In this document: in pieces, positions 18,307 to 27,966 of the stretch
Layout of the letters: every line of letters starts with the position of its first letter
Numbering within the stretch: position 1 is the first letter of the stretch
Assembly: GCF_014164585.1 (NCBI RefSeq)
Contig: NZ_JACJFM010000013.1
Coordinates: 60,732 to 124,731, forward strand
DNA length: 64,000 nt
Reading direction: 5' to 3'
Origin: Oceanospirillum sediminis
GTDB taxonomy: Bacteria; Pseudomonadota; Gammaproteobacteria; Pseudomonadales; Halomonadaceae
Translations under genes and position numbers: made by a program
Notes under the pieces: model-generated
Databases searched by the model: none
What the model was told of the DNA's origin: nothing
The model's input: only the letters and a program-made list of their open reading frames with translations

Positions 18307-18786
18307 GGATACGGTCTCAGAACCAGAGCAAACTTTTCAGAGATACAGAGGTCTCATCAATCTGACTTATCCGCTTCTGATCCGATTAATTGTTATTCAC
18401 TTCTGACAACACACATGCGGGTGTCTGTCAGTTATTATGACAAGCTTTATGATCAACCTGCTGACTAACGTACAGTCTCTTATACGGGATAACACCCTTA
18501 TTCGGTAGTCTCTGTGCATTAAACGCTAAGCGGAGGAGGACACTTTGGACTCGCCTGTATCTATGAGCTGCGGTACCAAAATTTCTGGCACCAGCCTGAT
18601 TGCAGATTCCCCGGATACGAAATACCCTGAAACCAGGGCATTCAGAAAATAGCCATCCGGCCGATAGACGACAGACCTTAATATCAGGGATAGAATAGAG
18701 AAGTCTTTGTGCTGTCCCTCAGTGGTCAGCCATGATGCATCCAGAGCAGGCCTTGCTGCAGGATGCTACCGAGAGCTGTGAATAAT
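18307..18786. other. Intergenic region between sirtuin and second GGDEF gene
   Basis: 480 bases between divergent genes, so both promoters must be here. The only clear signal is a strong GGAGGAGG at 18532-18539 followed by a 35-codon open frame (18545-18652). Otherwise no structured element or family match is seen. Confidence 0.5.
18545..18652 (+). CDS. Possible 35-residue peptide
   Basis: A TTG start 5 bases after an unusually strong ribosome-binding site (GGAGGAGG, 18532-18539), in frame with a TAG stop at 18650-18652. The peptide begins (M)DSPVSMSCGTKISGTSL and has no membrane segment. It lies upstream of the second diguanylate cyclase and could be a leader peptide. Coding is unproven; the ribosome-binding site is the main support. 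Confidence 0.3.
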   Translation: MDSPVSMSCGTKISGTSLIADSPDTKYPETRAFRK

Positions 18787-19587
18787 ATGAATAATCATCA
18801 CAACACCCAGATGCAGGAGAAAGCATTATTTATCGCCCGAAAAGGACTCTGGCGCTTTATACTGCTCAGTACTCTGCAAACATTACTGGGAACCCTGGCC
18901 ATCTGCTATCTGGCATACTGGCTGATCAATCCAGCGCTGTTTAATAACACACTGGCCCTGATGCTTCCGGCACTTGTCCCGCCTCTGGTATCTCCTGTCG
19001 TGTCCTATTTCAGCTACCGGGTCTTTTCATCCCTGGCAGATGATCACCTGCAACTGCACCAGGAAGTGTTACGTCGTCAGCTGCTTGAACGTGAACTGCG
19101 CATGCAGGCCAATACCGATATGCTGACTGGATTATCTAATCGCCGGGCCTTTTTTGAAGAAGCAGAACGGCGTCTGGCCCGAGGTCATCAGACCCTGGTA
19201 CTGATTGATCTGGATTTCTTTAAAGCCATCAATGATCAGCATGGTCATGATATCGGTGACCATGTCCTGGTGCGCATGGCACAATTGCTATCAGACAACT
19301 TTGAACCAGAAGCTCTGTTAGCCCGCCTGGGTGGAGAAGAGTTTGCCTTTCTGTCATCTCTTGAATCAGAACTGCTGATCGACCAGCTACAACAGATCAA
19401 TCGGACTTTGCAGAAAAATCCGATGAAAATCAAAAAGCTGAGAGTTGATCTTAGTCTCAGTGCCGGTGTGGTGATTGTGGAACAAAATGGAGATCTGCAG
19501 GAAGGTCTGATACAGGCAGATACCTGCTTATATCATGCTAAGCGCAATGGCCGCTGCCAGATTCAGACCGCTGGCACCTCATCCTGA
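18787..19587 (+). CDS. Membrane diguanylate cyclase (GGDEF), second copy
   Basis: 266 residues. Two transmembrane helices (about 23-48 and 55-80) leave almost no periplasmic domain. A coiled segment (84-110) then leads into the GGDEF domain: TDMLTGLSNRR (110-120), LIDLDFFKAINDQHGHDIGD and GGEEF at 182-186. The RxxD inhibitory site is missing here too. The GGDEF domain is shortened in its middle and late parts, but the core motifs are intact. An in-frame ATG at 18763 exists without a usable ribosome-binding site; GAGAG lies 11 bases before ATG 18787. The true start is uncertain. Confidence 0.88.
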   Translation: MNNHHNTQMQEKALFIARKGLWRFILLSTLQTLLGTLAICYLAYWLINPALFNNTLALMLPALVPPLVSPVVSYFSYRVFSSLADDHLQLHQEVLRRQLLERELRMQANTDMLTGLSNRRAFFEEAERRLARGHQTLVLIDLDFFKAINDQHGHDIGDHVLVRMAQLLSDNFEPEALLARLGGEEFAFLSSLESELLIDQLQQINRTLQKNPMKIKKLRVDLSLSAGVVIVEQNGDLQEGLIQADTCLYHAKRNGRCQIQTAGTSS

Positions 19588-19625
19588 AAACCAGCATCGC
19601 TGCCTGAATTAATCTGCCCTGAATA

Positions 19626-19655
19626 AAAATGGCCGCTTTATCAAGCGGCCATTTT
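19626..19655. terminator. Bidirectional terminator between GGDEF gene and argD
   Basis: A 13-bp stem (AAAATGGCCGCTT with AAGCGGCCATTTT) with a TATC loop, A/T-flanked on both sides, between two convergent genes. Confidence 0.88.
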
Positions 19656-19690
19656 ATTGTTCAGCTCGAAAGCATTCGCATCAGACAGGC

Positions 19691-20914
19691 TTAGCCTTCA
19701 GCGTTCTCCAGAACCTGAGCAATCGCAGCACCCAGTTTTGCCATACCGGTACGAATATCTTCATCCGGAATAATCAGTGATGGAGCAAAACGGATCACAT
19801 TGGGGCCTGCTACCAGCATCATCAGTCCCTGTTCACGGGCCGCGGCCAGGAACTCACCGGCTTTACCATGCCACTGTTCAATCAGTTCAGTACCAATCAA
19901 CAGGCCACTGCCACGTACTTCTTTAAAGATACCAAAACGCTCATTCAGCTTATTCAGTTCTTCAACAAAGATCGCATTCTTAGCATTCACACCTTCCAGT
20001 ACTTCTGGCTGGTTGATGATATCCAGTACTTTCTCTGCTACGGCACAGGCCAGAGGGTTGCCGCCGTAGGTGCTGCCGTGGGTACCAAAGCCCAGGCTTG
20101 GTGCCACTTTGTCGCTGCACAGCATAGCGCCAATCGGGAAACCTCCACCCAGAGATTTCGCCGTAGTCAGTACATCCGGAATCACACCAGATGCCATATA
20201 GGCATACAGATAGCCGGTACGGCCTACACCGGTCTGCACTTCATCAAATACCAGCAGCGCATTATGCTGATCGCACAGCTCACGTACACCTTTCAGGAAG
20301 GCTTCTGTGCCCGGCAGAACACCGCCTTCACCCTGAGTCGGCTCCAGCACAACAGCACAGGTTTTATCGCTGATCAGCGCTTTCAGAGAATCCAGGTTAT
20401 TGAATTCAGCGTGGGTAATCGCTTCCGGTGCCGGTTCAAAACCTTCACGGTATTTAGGCTGACCACCGACAGATACCGTAAACAGAGTACGGCCATGGAA
20501 ACCCTGTTTGAAAGAGATGATTTCGTTCTTCTCTGGTCCGAAATTATCGTAAGAATACTTACGAGCCAGTTTAAAGGCGGCTTCGTTAGCTTCTGCACCT
20601 GAGTTACAGAAGAAAACTTTATCGGCAAAAGTAGCATCTGTCAGCTTCTTCGCCAGACGCAGAGCAGGCTCGTTCGTGAAAACATTACTCAGGTGCCACA
20701 GCTGGTCTGCCTGTTCTTTCAGTACCGATACCAGCTCAGGATGACAATGGCCCAGCGCATTTACCGCAATACCACCGGCAAAGTCGATATACTCATTATT
20801 GTCCTGATCCCATACTCGGGAACCTTCACCACGCACAGGTACCATCTGTTGCGGGTTATAGTTAGGCACCATTACCTCATCAAACAGAGCGCGGGTTACT
20901 TTTTCTGTGGTCAT
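19691..20914 (-). CDS. argD: Acetylornithine/succinylornithine aminotransferase
   Basis: PLP-dependent class III transaminase, 407 residues from ATG 20914. The start [21 protein letters not shown] matches the E. coli ArgD/AstC N-terminus and gives the same length. An upstream in-frame ATG at 20971 would add 19 residues and is less likely. Motifs: [20 protein letters not shown], and [14 protein letters not shown] with the PLP lysine. The enzyme can act in arginine synthesis (acetylornithine) or in the AST breakdown route (succinylornithine). The neighbouring ArgR-type regulator and amino-acid importer favour a role tied to arginine use. Confidence 0.92.
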   Translation of the reverse strand: MTTEKVTRALFDEVMVPNYNPQQMVPVRGEGSRVWDQDNNEYIDFAGGIAVNALGHCHPELVSVLKEQADQLWHLSNVFTNEPALRLAKKLTDATFADKVFFCNSGAEANEAAFKLARKYSYDNFGPEKNEIISFKQGFHGRTLFTVSVGGQPKYREGFEPAPEAITHAEFNNLDSLKALISDKTCAVVLEPTQGEGGVLPGTEAFLKGVRELCDQHNALLVFDEVQTGVGRTGYLYAYMASGVIPDVLTTAKSLGGGFPIGAMLCSDKVAPSLGFGTHGSTYGGNPLACAVAEKVLDIINQPEVLEGVNAKNAIFVEELNKLNERFGIFKEVRGSGLLIGTELIEQWHGKAGEFLAAAREQGLMMLVAGPNVIRFAPSLIIPDEDIRTGMAKLGAAIAQVLENAEG

Positions 20915-21373
20915 ACCGGTATCTACCTCTCTTGCCGGACCGTAAAACAGGGCCGGATCTTTTATTGTCATCTACTGACCAGCCTCATGCTGGTAAATCT
21001 GTACGCACGCAATTCACTGTGAAACACTACGCGCCTTTTGTCATATACTTTTGTATATATGCCTTTTCCGGTCTTATATTCCGCACTGACTTAATCTGCG
21101 AAAAACAGCCTGGTGGCAGGCTATGCTTTGAATATAAAGGGCCGTTTATTTCAGCGGACGTGCAGATTGTCGTTTCAGAATCGCTTCGGATCAATCGTTA
21201 TATACAGTATCGACAAAACTGCCGCCAGAGAACATAGCCAGATTTTCTGTAGCGCGACATAAACTTGCTCTAAGCTGACATTTGCCTTGTCGTCAGCAGT
21301 TATCGTTCCCGTAAACAGGTATTCTCACATTCGCATCATTCTGTCTGATGGATTTATTCAGGAGATTGTACTT
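20915..21373. other. Divergent argD-regulator intergenic region
   Basis: 459 bases holding both divergent promoters. TGTCG-type half-sites occur at 21168-21173 (forward) and 21211-21215 (as CGACA), similar to the TGTCGC core bound by AraC-type ArgR in pseudomonads, but without the full spacing. No gene is credible here. Confidence 0.4.
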
Positions 21374-22441
21374 TTGTTCAGTTCCAGCCCAGTTTCAGGT
21401 CAGCAATCCGGCGCCGACAGAAAAACGCAGCCCTCTACATTACGCTATGGCTTTCTGCTGCTGCCCAATTTTTCTCTGATTGCTTTCTCTTCTGCCATCG
21501 AACCGCTGCGTATGGCCAACTGGGTAACCGGTGAAGAACATTATGAGACGGTGCTGATCAGTCATGATGGAGACGCGGTTGCCAGCAGCTTTGGTGTGCA
21601 AACTCTGGTGGATTACAGTCTGGATGATATTCCTGCACTGGATGCAATTTTTGTCTGTGGGGCCAGCCCGATCGCCCGCACTGGTAACGAAGCGATTATT
21701 GCCTGGTTGCGCAAGCAGCGTACCACGGGCATCGCTCTGGGTGGCATAGGCACAGGCTCATATCTGCTGGCCTGCGCGGGTCTGCTTAATGATCACAAAG
21801 CCACCATTCACTGGTGGGATCTGGATAGCCTGAGAGAAGACTTCCCTCATACTCAGGTCACCAACAATCTGTATGAAATTGATGGCAAACGCTATACCTG
21901 CAGTGGTGGTACAGCAGCGATGGATATGATGCTGTTCCTGATCAGCCAACGCTACGGCATGGATCTGGCCGCATCCATATCAGAACAGTTTGTCTGTGAA
22001 CGTATGCGCACCAGTGATGATCAACAGCGCATTCCTCTGAAAGCCCGTATTGGCGTCAGTCAGCCAAAACTGATTGAAGCGGTTCAGCTGATCGAAGCAA
22101 ATATTGAAGAACCGCTAAGTGCTGATGATCTGGCCCATCATGTCGGAGTCTCCCGCCGCCATCTGGAGCGTCTGTTCAAAAAACATCTGCAGACGGTACC
22201 ATCAAAATACTATCTGGAACTGCGACTGGAAAAAGCCCGGCAGATGTTACGTCGCAGTGATAAACCCGTGCTCCAGGTGGGTCTGGCCTGTGGCTTCTCC
22301 AGTGCTTCCTATTTCAGTACCGCCTACCGTAATCACTATGGCCTGACCCCCAGGGAAGAACGCAAGCGCATGCAGGAAGGGGAATATCAGGAACAGCCGA
22401 TGATGGCCCGATCCCGGTTACAAACGACACAAGGTAAATGA
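21374..22441 (+). CDS. GlxA/ArgR-type AraC-family transcription regulator
   Basis: About 355 residues. The N-terminal half is a DJ-1/PfpI-like domain (YGFLLLPNFSLIAFSSAIEPLRMAN, later FVCGASPI and GGIGTGSYLLA). The C-terminal third has two AraC helix-turn-helices (LSADDLAHHVGVSRRHLERLFKKHL and PVLQVGLACGFSSASYFSTAYRNHYGLTPREER). This is the GlxA group, which includes the arginine regulator ArgR of Pseudomonas. I start at TTG 21374 because AGGAG lies 9 bases before it; an earlier TTG at 21287 lacks a site. Position between argD and an amino-acid importer suggests control of arginine uptake and breakdown. Confidence 0.85.
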   Translation: MFSSSPVSGQQSGADRKTQPSTLRYGFLLLPNFSLIAFSSAIEPLRMANWVTGEEHYETVLISHDGDAVASSFGVQTLVDYSLDDIPALDAIFVCGASPIARTGNEAIIAWLRKQRTTGIALGGIGTGSYLLACAGLLNDHKATIHWWDLDSLREDFPHTQVTNNLYEIDGKRYTCSGGTAAMDMMLFLISQRYGMDLAASISEQFVCERMRTSDDQQRIPLKARIGVSQPKLIEAVQLIEANIEEPLSADDLAHHVGVSRRHLERLFKKHLQTVPSKYYLELRLEKARQMLRRSDKPVLQVGLACGFSSASYFSTAYRNHYGLTPREERKRMQEGEYQEQPMMARSRLQTTQGK

Positions 22442-22784
22442 AAAGACTTTAAAATCTGTATGTTAGAACCAGCATTCAGTGTTCCCTGCATGATTGTCAC
22501 TCAAAACCGGGTCGCTGGTAGTGAAATCAATGGCCGATTTTCAAAATAACCTGCATGAGTAATTTGTTAATTTCATGCTGCGAGCTGCTATCTCTGGTAT
22601 TTACCCATTCAGGATAACGGCCAGGCCGGCTAACCCGACCAGCATAGCACTCATAATACCTGATGACGGTCTGAAGTGTACCAACGGCAAATACGGCACT
22701 TCGATCCTGTCCACATCATAATAAAGATCAGCTATCTTCCGGCAGTCCGCAACCGGTGATACTGGCAACACAGAGAATAATAAT
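22442..22784. other. Intergenic region before the ABC importer
   Basis: 343 bases. No periplasmic binding-protein gene is present, although importers of this class usually have one here. No strong terminator or consensus promoter was seen. Confidence 0.5.
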
Positions 22785-23555
22785 ATGCCTGAAAACAGTG
22801 CAATCAGTCTGAAAAACATCCATAAATCCTTTGGCGATCTGGAGGTTCTGAAGGGTATTGATCTTCAGGCTCACGAACATGACGTCATTTCAATTATCGG
22901 CTCCAGCGGTTCCGGCAAAAGTACCTTTCTTCGTTGTATCAATCTGCTGGAAACCCCCACTGAAGGCGAAATCTGGATTACTGGCGAGAAACTGGCCCTG
23001 AGCCGGGGCAAAAGTGGTGATCTGGAATCAGCCGACCATAAGCAGCTGGCACATCTGCGCTCACGAGTTGGTTTTGTATTTCAGAACTTCAATCTCTGGC
23101 CCCATAAGACTCTGATTGAAAACGTCATCGAAGGCCCGACCCAGGTACTGGGCCAGAGTAAAGATCAGGCCGTCGCCTATGCCGAAGAACTACTGGCTAA
23201 AGTTGGCCTGTCAGAACGTAAAGACTTTTATCCCTCCCAGCTCTCCGGCGGCCAGCAACAGCGTGTTGCTATTGCCCGTACACTGGCAATGGACCCTCAG
23301 GTACTGCTGTTTGATGAACCCACTTCAGCACTGGACCCGGAACTGGTAGGCGAAGTACTGGGCGTAATGCGTGATCTGGCCTGCGAAGGCCGTACCATGC
23401 TGATCGTTACCCACGAAATGGCGTTTGCCCGTGAAGTTTCCAATAAGATTATGTTCCTGCATCAGGGACAGGTAGAAGAATTCGGCTCTCCGGAGCAGGT
23501 GTTTGAAAACCCGACATCAGAACGCTGTCGCGAATTCCTGTCCACCATCTACTGA
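22785..23555 (+). CDS. Polar amino-acid ABC transporter ATPase (HisP/AotP type)
   Basis: 256 residues, cytoplasmic ATP-hydrolysing subunit of an importer. Walker A GSSGSGKST (39-47), Q-loop FQNFNLWPH (99-107), signature LSGGQQQR (153-160), Walker B LLFDEP (174-179) and the H-loop THEMAFAREV are all intact. The insertion TGEKLALSRGKSGDLESAD is typical of the histidine/arginine/ornithine subfamily (HisP, AotP, octopine). It leads two permease genes. Substrate is inferred as basic amino acids from subfamily and from argD and the GlxA regulator nearby. Confidence 0.92.
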   Translation: MPENSAISLKNIHKSFGDLEVLKGIDLQAHEHDVISIIGSSGSGKSTFLRCINLLETPTEGEIWITGEKLALSRGKSGDLESADHKQLAHLRSRVGFVFQNFNLWPHKTLIENVIEGPTQVLGQSKDQAVAYAEELLAKVGLSERKDFYPSQLSGGQQQRVAIARTLAMDPQVLLFDEPTSALDPELVGEVLGVMRDLACEGRTMLIVTHEMAFAREVSNKIMFLHQGQVEEFGSPEQVFENPTSERCREFLSTIY

Positions 23556-23664
23556 TCACCGCCATATTCATTCGGATTGCAGATAACCGGGCCTGATACC
23601 CGGTGGCTTCCTGTGGTCTGAATCCGGCATAACTAAGAACCGGTATACATAAGAGGAATCTGTG

Positions 23665-24354
23665 ATGTTTGATCTCAGAGGATTTGGTGACCAGCTGTTG
23701 CAAGGTGCAGCCATCACAATTGAACTGGCGATGGCCAGCCTGGTCGTTGGCCTGATACTGGGTACACTGGCCGCCACCGCACGCTTGTCTGATAACAAGG
23801 TGGCCCAGAAAATTGCTACTTTGTACTCCAATGTGATTCGGGGTATCCCGGAACTGCTAACCGTGCTGATTATCTACTTCGGCACAGCCAACCTGCTGAT
23901 GGCCATTGCCCGTCAGTTTGGTTACGACGAATATATCGAAATCGGTCCGTTTACTGCGGGTGTCATTGCCCTCGGCCTGACCTTTGGAGCCTATGCCAGT
24001 GAAGTACTGCGCGGCGCCATTATTGCTATTCCGAAAGGACAACGGGAAGCCGGTCTCAGTATCGGTATGTCTCCGGTTAAAATTTTCTTCCGTATTATCC
24101 TGCCACAAGTCTGGAAACTGGCCTTGCCCGGACTGGGAAATCTCTTCCTCGTCCTGCTGAAAGATACCGCTCTGGTCTCTGTTGTCGGCCTGCACGATAT
24201 CATGATGAAAACCCGTGAAGCGGTCAGCTACTCAAAAGAACCCTTCCTGTTCTATAGCGCAGCGGCCTTTCTGTATCTGAGCCTGACCATCGTCTCTATG
24301 ATCTTTATCCACTACATGGAAAAACGTACTAATCGCTGGGGAGGGCGTGCCTGA
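23665..24354 (+). CDS. Amino-acid ABC transporter permease (HisQ/AotQ type)
   Basis: 229 residues with about five membrane helices and the HEAAxxLG-like EAA loop PKGQREAGLSIGMSPVKIFFRIILPQ that docks on the ATPase. Start ATG 23665 has AAGAGGAA upstream; the GTG one codon earlier is less likely. The next permease overlaps its stop by one base, so the two are translationally coupled, forming a heterodimeric pore. Confidence 0.9.
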   Translation: MFDLRGFGDQLLQGAAITIELAMASLVVGLILGTLAATARLSDNKVAQKIATLYSNVIRGIPELLTVLIIYFGTANLLMAIARQFGYDEYIEIGPFTAGVIALGLTFGAYASEVLRGAIIAIPKGQREAGLSIGMSPVKIFFRIILPQVWKLALPGLGNLFLVLLKDTALVSVVGLHDIMMKTREAVSYSKEPFLFYSAAAFLYLSLTIVSMIFIHYMEKRTNRWGGRA

Positions 24355-25043
24355 TGGATTTTGAAGTAATCGTTCAGTATTTTCCGCGCCTGTTACAAGG
24401 GGCTATTACCACTATAGAGCTGGTTGTCGTCTCCGGTATTATCGGCTCACTGCTGGCTTTACCGATTGGCCTGGCCCGGCACTCACACCGCCTGTGGTTA
24501 AAAGCGATTCCCTACGCCTATATCTTTTTCTTTCGCGGTACACCTCTGCTGGTACAGATCTTTCTGGTTTACTACGGTATCGCCCAGTTTGAATCCATCC
24601 GTGAAAGCAGTCTCTGGCCTTACCTGAGAGAACCTTACTGGTGTGCCATTATCGCCTTCTCACTGAATACAGCCGCTTATACTGCAGAGATTCTGCGTGG
24701 TGCTCTGGGTGCCGTACCTCGTGGCGAAGTAGAAGCAGCGAAAAGTATCGGTATGCGTAAAGTACAGCTATATAAACGCATCATGCTGCCCAGAGCACTG
24801 GGTATGATCATGCCCGCTTACGGTAATGAAGTGATTCTGATGCTGAAGGGCAGTGCGCTGGCCTCAACCATTACTCTGCTGGACCTGACCGGCATGGCCC
24901 GTACTATTATTGCCAGAACTTACACTCCGATTGAGATCTTCCTGGCTGCCGGTGTGATTTACCTGCTGATGAGTATGGTGATTATTCAGTTATTCCGCAT
25001 CCTGGAACAACGTTCAAATCGACATATGGAAGTGGCGCGTTAA
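24354..25043 (+). CDS. Amino-acid ABC transporter permease (HisM/AotM type)
   Basis: 229 residues, second pore subunit. The EAA loop is PRGEVEAAKSIGMRKVQLYKRIMLPRA; about five helices. The start overlaps the previous stop as TGATG. No solute-binding protein follows; the operon ends at a strong terminator. Partner binding protein(s) must be encoded elsewhere. Confidence 0.9.
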   Translation: MDFEVIVQYFPRLLQGAITTIELVVVSGIIGSLLALPIGLARHSHRLWLKAIPYAYIFFFRGTPLLVQIFLVYYGIAQFESIRESSLWPYLREPYWCAIIAFSLNTAAYTAEILRGALGAVPRGEVEAAKSIGMRKVQLYKRIMLPRALGMIMPAYGNEVILMLKGSALASTITLLDLTGMARTIIARTYTPIEIFLAAGVIYLLMSMVIIQLFRILEQRSNRHMEVAR

Positions 25044-25066
25044 GCACCAGCGACGAACCAGATATG

Positions 25067-25102
25067 AAAGCCCATATAGAGGAAGCTATATGGGCTTTTT
25101 TA
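25067..25102 (+). terminator. Rho-independent terminator after the importer operon
   Basis: A 13-bp stem (25067-25079 with 25086-25098) with a 6-base loop, followed by four further T residues. Confidence 0.93.
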
Positions 25103-25161
25103 GGCTCATAACAAACTGTTTGCTGAAAAAAACAGCTATGGCAGCACTACGTACACCAACG

Positions 25162-25485
25162 CTAAGCATAAGACCCAGACCACTTCTCGAAACCCAGCTC
25201 GATCAAATTTTTTTCAGATACAGGTTTCTTTATCTCAGCAAAAACAGCATGGACAAGATCTCTATCCTTTAGCCTTCGGCTATATTTCCAGCCACTATTA
25301 TTACCTGAATGAATAATAATTCGGGAGTAGTCTTCATCCCCAAGCAGATGAGGGCAGTATTCATCCATATGCACCCAAACACTTCGGTTCAGAAAATATT
25401 CATCCCAGCCGTTATCTGCTTCCCAAAATGCATCTTCCAGCACAACGTCTGTTGAAGACGTCTTTGAAAAAACCGCTTTGCTCAT
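25162..25485 (-). CDS. Hypothetical protein, 107 residues
   Basis: Begins MSKAVFSKTSSTDVVLEDAF, rich in Trp, Asp and aromatic residues (EADNGWDEYFL, NSGWKYSRRL), with no signal peptide or membrane helix. I do not recognise a family. It sits in a small AT-rich insert between the importer operon and ssb, head to head with a frameshifted gene. Composition and setting would suit an orphan immunity-type protein, but this is only a guess. Confidence 0.5.
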   Translation of the reverse strand: MSKAVFSKTSSTDVVLEDAFWEADNGWDEYFLNRSVWVHMDEYCPHLLGDEDYSRIIIHSGNNSGWKYSRRLKDRDLVHAVFAEIKKPVSEKNLIELGFEKWSGSYA

Positions 25486-25498
25486 TCATTTACCCCAG

Positions 25499-25760
25499 AT
25501 GTATCACTTACATATCTTTCGAATTGATGTCACCAGCGATGCCTGGACATACTTTCGTTCAGCAAAAGGCTCTCATTGTTGATTGCGTGAAAAAAGGCAC
25601 AGTTATCATCATTACAATGGGGACAGAAAACTCTTTTCAGGACTGGGAGCATCATTATTTCTCTCTGGCAGAGCTGATGCATGGTGTTGAGAAAAGTGCA
25701 GCCTCAGAGAAAAACCTTCGTAATCTTAAAGATTTTATCTCTCGCCTTGAGCGAACCTGA
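25499..25760 (+). pseudogene. Small gene broken by a 1-base insertion
   Basis: A protein-like frame starts at ATG 25499 (MYHLHIFRIDVTSDAWTYF) and hits a stop at about codon 28. The next frame continues smoothly from the same place (ALIVDCVKKGTVIIITMG, ending in NLKDFISRLERT at 25760). Removing one A from the four-A run near 25570 would join them into an 86-residue protein. No family recognised. It could be a true pseudogene or a sequencing error. Confidence 0.5.
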
Positions 25761-25799
25761 AGCTGCTAATTATTAACTGATTCTTGTAGACTGAGTAAA

Positions 25800-25835
25800 A
25801 AAATAGCTGCGCTAAAATTATAGAGCAGCTATTTT
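25800..25835. terminator. Terminator between the broken gene and ssb
   Basis: AAAATAGCTGC (25800-25810) pairs with GCAGCTATTTT (25825-25835) around a 14-base loop, with A/T tracts on both sides; it can serve ssb on the minus strand. Confidence 0.75.
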
Positions 25836-25874
25836 CACTCACGATATCAACAGATCTAATGACCTTTATATCAT

Positions 25875-26579
25875 TCAGAATGGAATATCATCGTCGAAGT
25901 CATCAAAGCTCTGGCCTGGATTGCTGGCAGGAGAACCAAACTGACTACCCGGCTGAGGTGACGCCTGTTGCTGCGGAGCCGGAGCAGGTTGTTGAGCAGC
26001 CTGCTGAGGTGCTGGTTGCTGTACCGGAGCTGGCTGTTGCGCCTGAGCGGGCTGCTGTACAGGCTGTGGCGTTGCCGCTGGTTGCTGAGCAGGTTGCTGA
26101 TACTGAGGCTGGTAGTTCTGCTGTGGAGCGGCTTGCTGCATAGGCTGAGCGGCCGGATTGTTGTTAAATCCGCCATTATTGTAACCGCCCTGCTGAGGCA
26201 TACCGGCCGACGCACCGCCGCCCATACCGTCACGGCTGTCCAGCATCTGCATTACACCGTTGAAACCATCAATCACGATTTCAGTCGTGTAGCGATCCTG
26301 ACCGCTCTGATCCTGCCATTTACGAGTCTGCAGTTTACCTTCAACATACAGCTTGGAGCCTTTCTTCACATACTGGCTTACCACATCAGCCAGTTTGCCA
26401 AAGAAGACCACACGGTGCCATTCTGTTTTTTCCTGACGCTGACCGCTGCTTTTATCCATCCAGCTTTCACTGGTTGCGATAGAAACGTTGGCTACCGCAC
26501 CACCATTCGGCAAGTAACGTACTTCAGGGTCCTGACCCACATTACCAACCAGAATGACTTTATTAATACCACGGGACAT
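25875..26579 (-). CDS. ssb: Single-stranded DNA-binding protein
   Basis: Binds single-stranded DNA as a tetramer and recruits replication and repair enzymes. Residues 1-110 form the OB fold ([22 protein letters not shown], then [15 protein letters not shown]). Then comes an unusually long Gln/Pro/Ala-rich linker of about 110 residues, and the acidic tip DFDDDIPF that docks partner proteins. At 234 residues it is well above the 178 of E. coli; the excess is all linker. It lies 22 bases after the MFS gene on the same strand, and may be co-transcribed. Confidence 0.97.
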   Translation of the reverse strand: MSRGINKVILVGNVGQDPEVRYLPNGGAVANVSIATSESWMDKSSGQRQEKTEWHRVVFFGKLADVVSQYVKKGSKLYVEGKLQTRKWQDQSGQDRYTTEIVIDGFNGVMQMLDSRDGMGGGASAGMPQQGGYNNGGFNNNPAAQPMQQAAPQQNYQPQYQQPAQQPAATPQPVQQPAQAQQPAPVQQPAPQQAAQQPAPAPQQQASPQPGSQFGSPASNPGQSFDDFDDDIPF

Positions 26580-26601
26580 AATTTTCTCCGGATAATTTGA
26601 G

Positions 26602-27966
26602 TCAGGCTAAGGCTGTTGCCAGTGCCTGTTCGTCTAAAGAATTTTTATCAACTTTCATATAAGCGGCTTTTTCATCCAGAACGATCACCACTTCTTCCAC
26701 CCCTGGTACTGCCAGCAGGCGGGCGCTGAAGTCATCAGCTTTATTCAGTTCTGTCTCCGGGACATCGACTACTTTGCCGGTCAGGTGTTTTGGTGGTTGC
26801 ATACCCATCGCTGCAACAGCCCATATAATCGCCAGAACACCACACATGATCAGTACCGCATCGATGCCCATTGCACCGTACATCCAGCCACCCAGCGCAC
26901 CACCAATAAAAGCACCAAAAAACTGGCTACTGGAGTAAACCCCCATAGCCGTGCCTTTTTGTCCTGCCGGGGCAATTTTACTGATCAGAGAGGGTAAGCT
27001 GGCTTCCAACAGGTTGAAGGCCATAAAGTACATAAACATCAGTGCCAGCAAAGCGGTCAGGCTGTCAGAGGTCATCAGCCCCATTAACAGCTGAGATAGT
27101 GCAACCAGGCTGATCGCCAGTAGGAAGATGGGTTTCATCTTGCGCTTTTTCTCAGCCACAATGATGAAAGGCACCATCGCCAGGAAAGACAGCACCATGA
27201 TGGGCAGGTAAACCATCCAGTGGTCTCTGGCCAGCATATCCAGCTCCAGCAGGCGTAAAGGGATTACCACAAAGGTAGCCGTCATAATCAGGTGCAGAAT
27301 CAGAATTCCCAGATCAAGACGCAGCAATTCAGGGTGTTTCAGAATATCGCTCAGCTGTGCTGTCTGTACGGTAGCCTCACGCTGAGGCGCATAGAGTTGT
27401 GGTGTTGGCACCCATTTCCAGATCACCAGTAGTCCCAGTGTTGCCAGCACCGCTGTAAACCAGAACAGACCGGCCAGACCAAATGGCTGAGAAATCACAG
27501 GCCCCAGTACCAGAGCCACGGAGAAGGAGAGTCCTATGCTCATACCAACTACAGCCATCGCTTTCGTGCGCATCTGTTCACGGGTCAGATCCGATAACAG
27601 CGCCATAATACTACTGGCAATCGCTCCACTGCCTTGCAGACAGCGGCCAATAATCACGCCATAAATAGATTCAGACATTGCGGCAACAATACTACCGATG
27701 ATAAAAAGTATCAGTCCTCCGACAATCACGGCCTTACGGCCTACTTTATCGGACAGAAAACCGAAGGGAATCTGCAGCAAAGCCTGAGTCAGACCATAGC
27801 CTCCAATGGCCATACCGATCAGAGCAGGGCTGGCACCGGCCAGGTCAGCACTGTAGATCGATAACACCGGGAGCACCATAAACAGACCCAGCATACGTAA
27901 TGCATATAAACCCGCCAGACCGGATACTGCACGGCGCTCACCTGTAGTCATCGACTCAATATTCAT
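26602..27966 (-). CDS. YajR-like MFS transporter
   Basis: 454 residues, 12 predicted membrane helices, with motif [11 protein letters not shown] at 69-78. After helix 12 a soluble C-terminal domain of about 60 residues ([28 protein letters not shown]) resembles the ferredoxin-like YAM domain of E. coli YajR. That points to a proton-driven drug or metabolite exporter; the substrate is unknown. An MFS gene between ssb and uvrA is the same order as in Pseudomonas. A second ATG five codons downstream is also possible. Confidence 0.88.
   Translation of the reverse strand: MNIESMTTGERRAVSGLAGLYALRMLGLFMVLPVLSIYSADLAGASPALIGMAIGGYGLTQALLQIPFGFLSDKVGRKAVIVGGLILFIIGSIVAAMSESIYGVIIGRCLQGSGAIASSIMALLSDLTREQMRTKAMAVVGMSIGLSFSVALVLGPVISQPFGLAGLFWFTAVLATLGLLVIWKWVPTPQLYAPQREATVQTAQLSDILKHPELLRLDLGILILHLIMTATFVVIPLRLLELDMLARDHWMVYLPIMVLSFLAMVPFIIVAEKKRKMKPIFLLAISLVALSQLLMGLMTSDSLTALLALMFMYFMAFNLLEASLPSLISKIAPAGQKGTAMGVYSSSQFFGAFIGGALGGWMYGAMGIDAVLIMCGVLAIIWAVAAMGMQPPKHLTGKVVDVPETELNKADDFSARLLAVPGVEEVVIVLDEKAAYMKVDKNSLDEQALATALA

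Noticed and set aside
22601..22819. Minus-strand frame ending in a short hydrophobic peptide (MSAMLVGLAGLAVILNG)
   Set aside because: Resembles a toxic-peptide type sequence, but the site is weak and nothing such as an antisense RNA promoter supports it.
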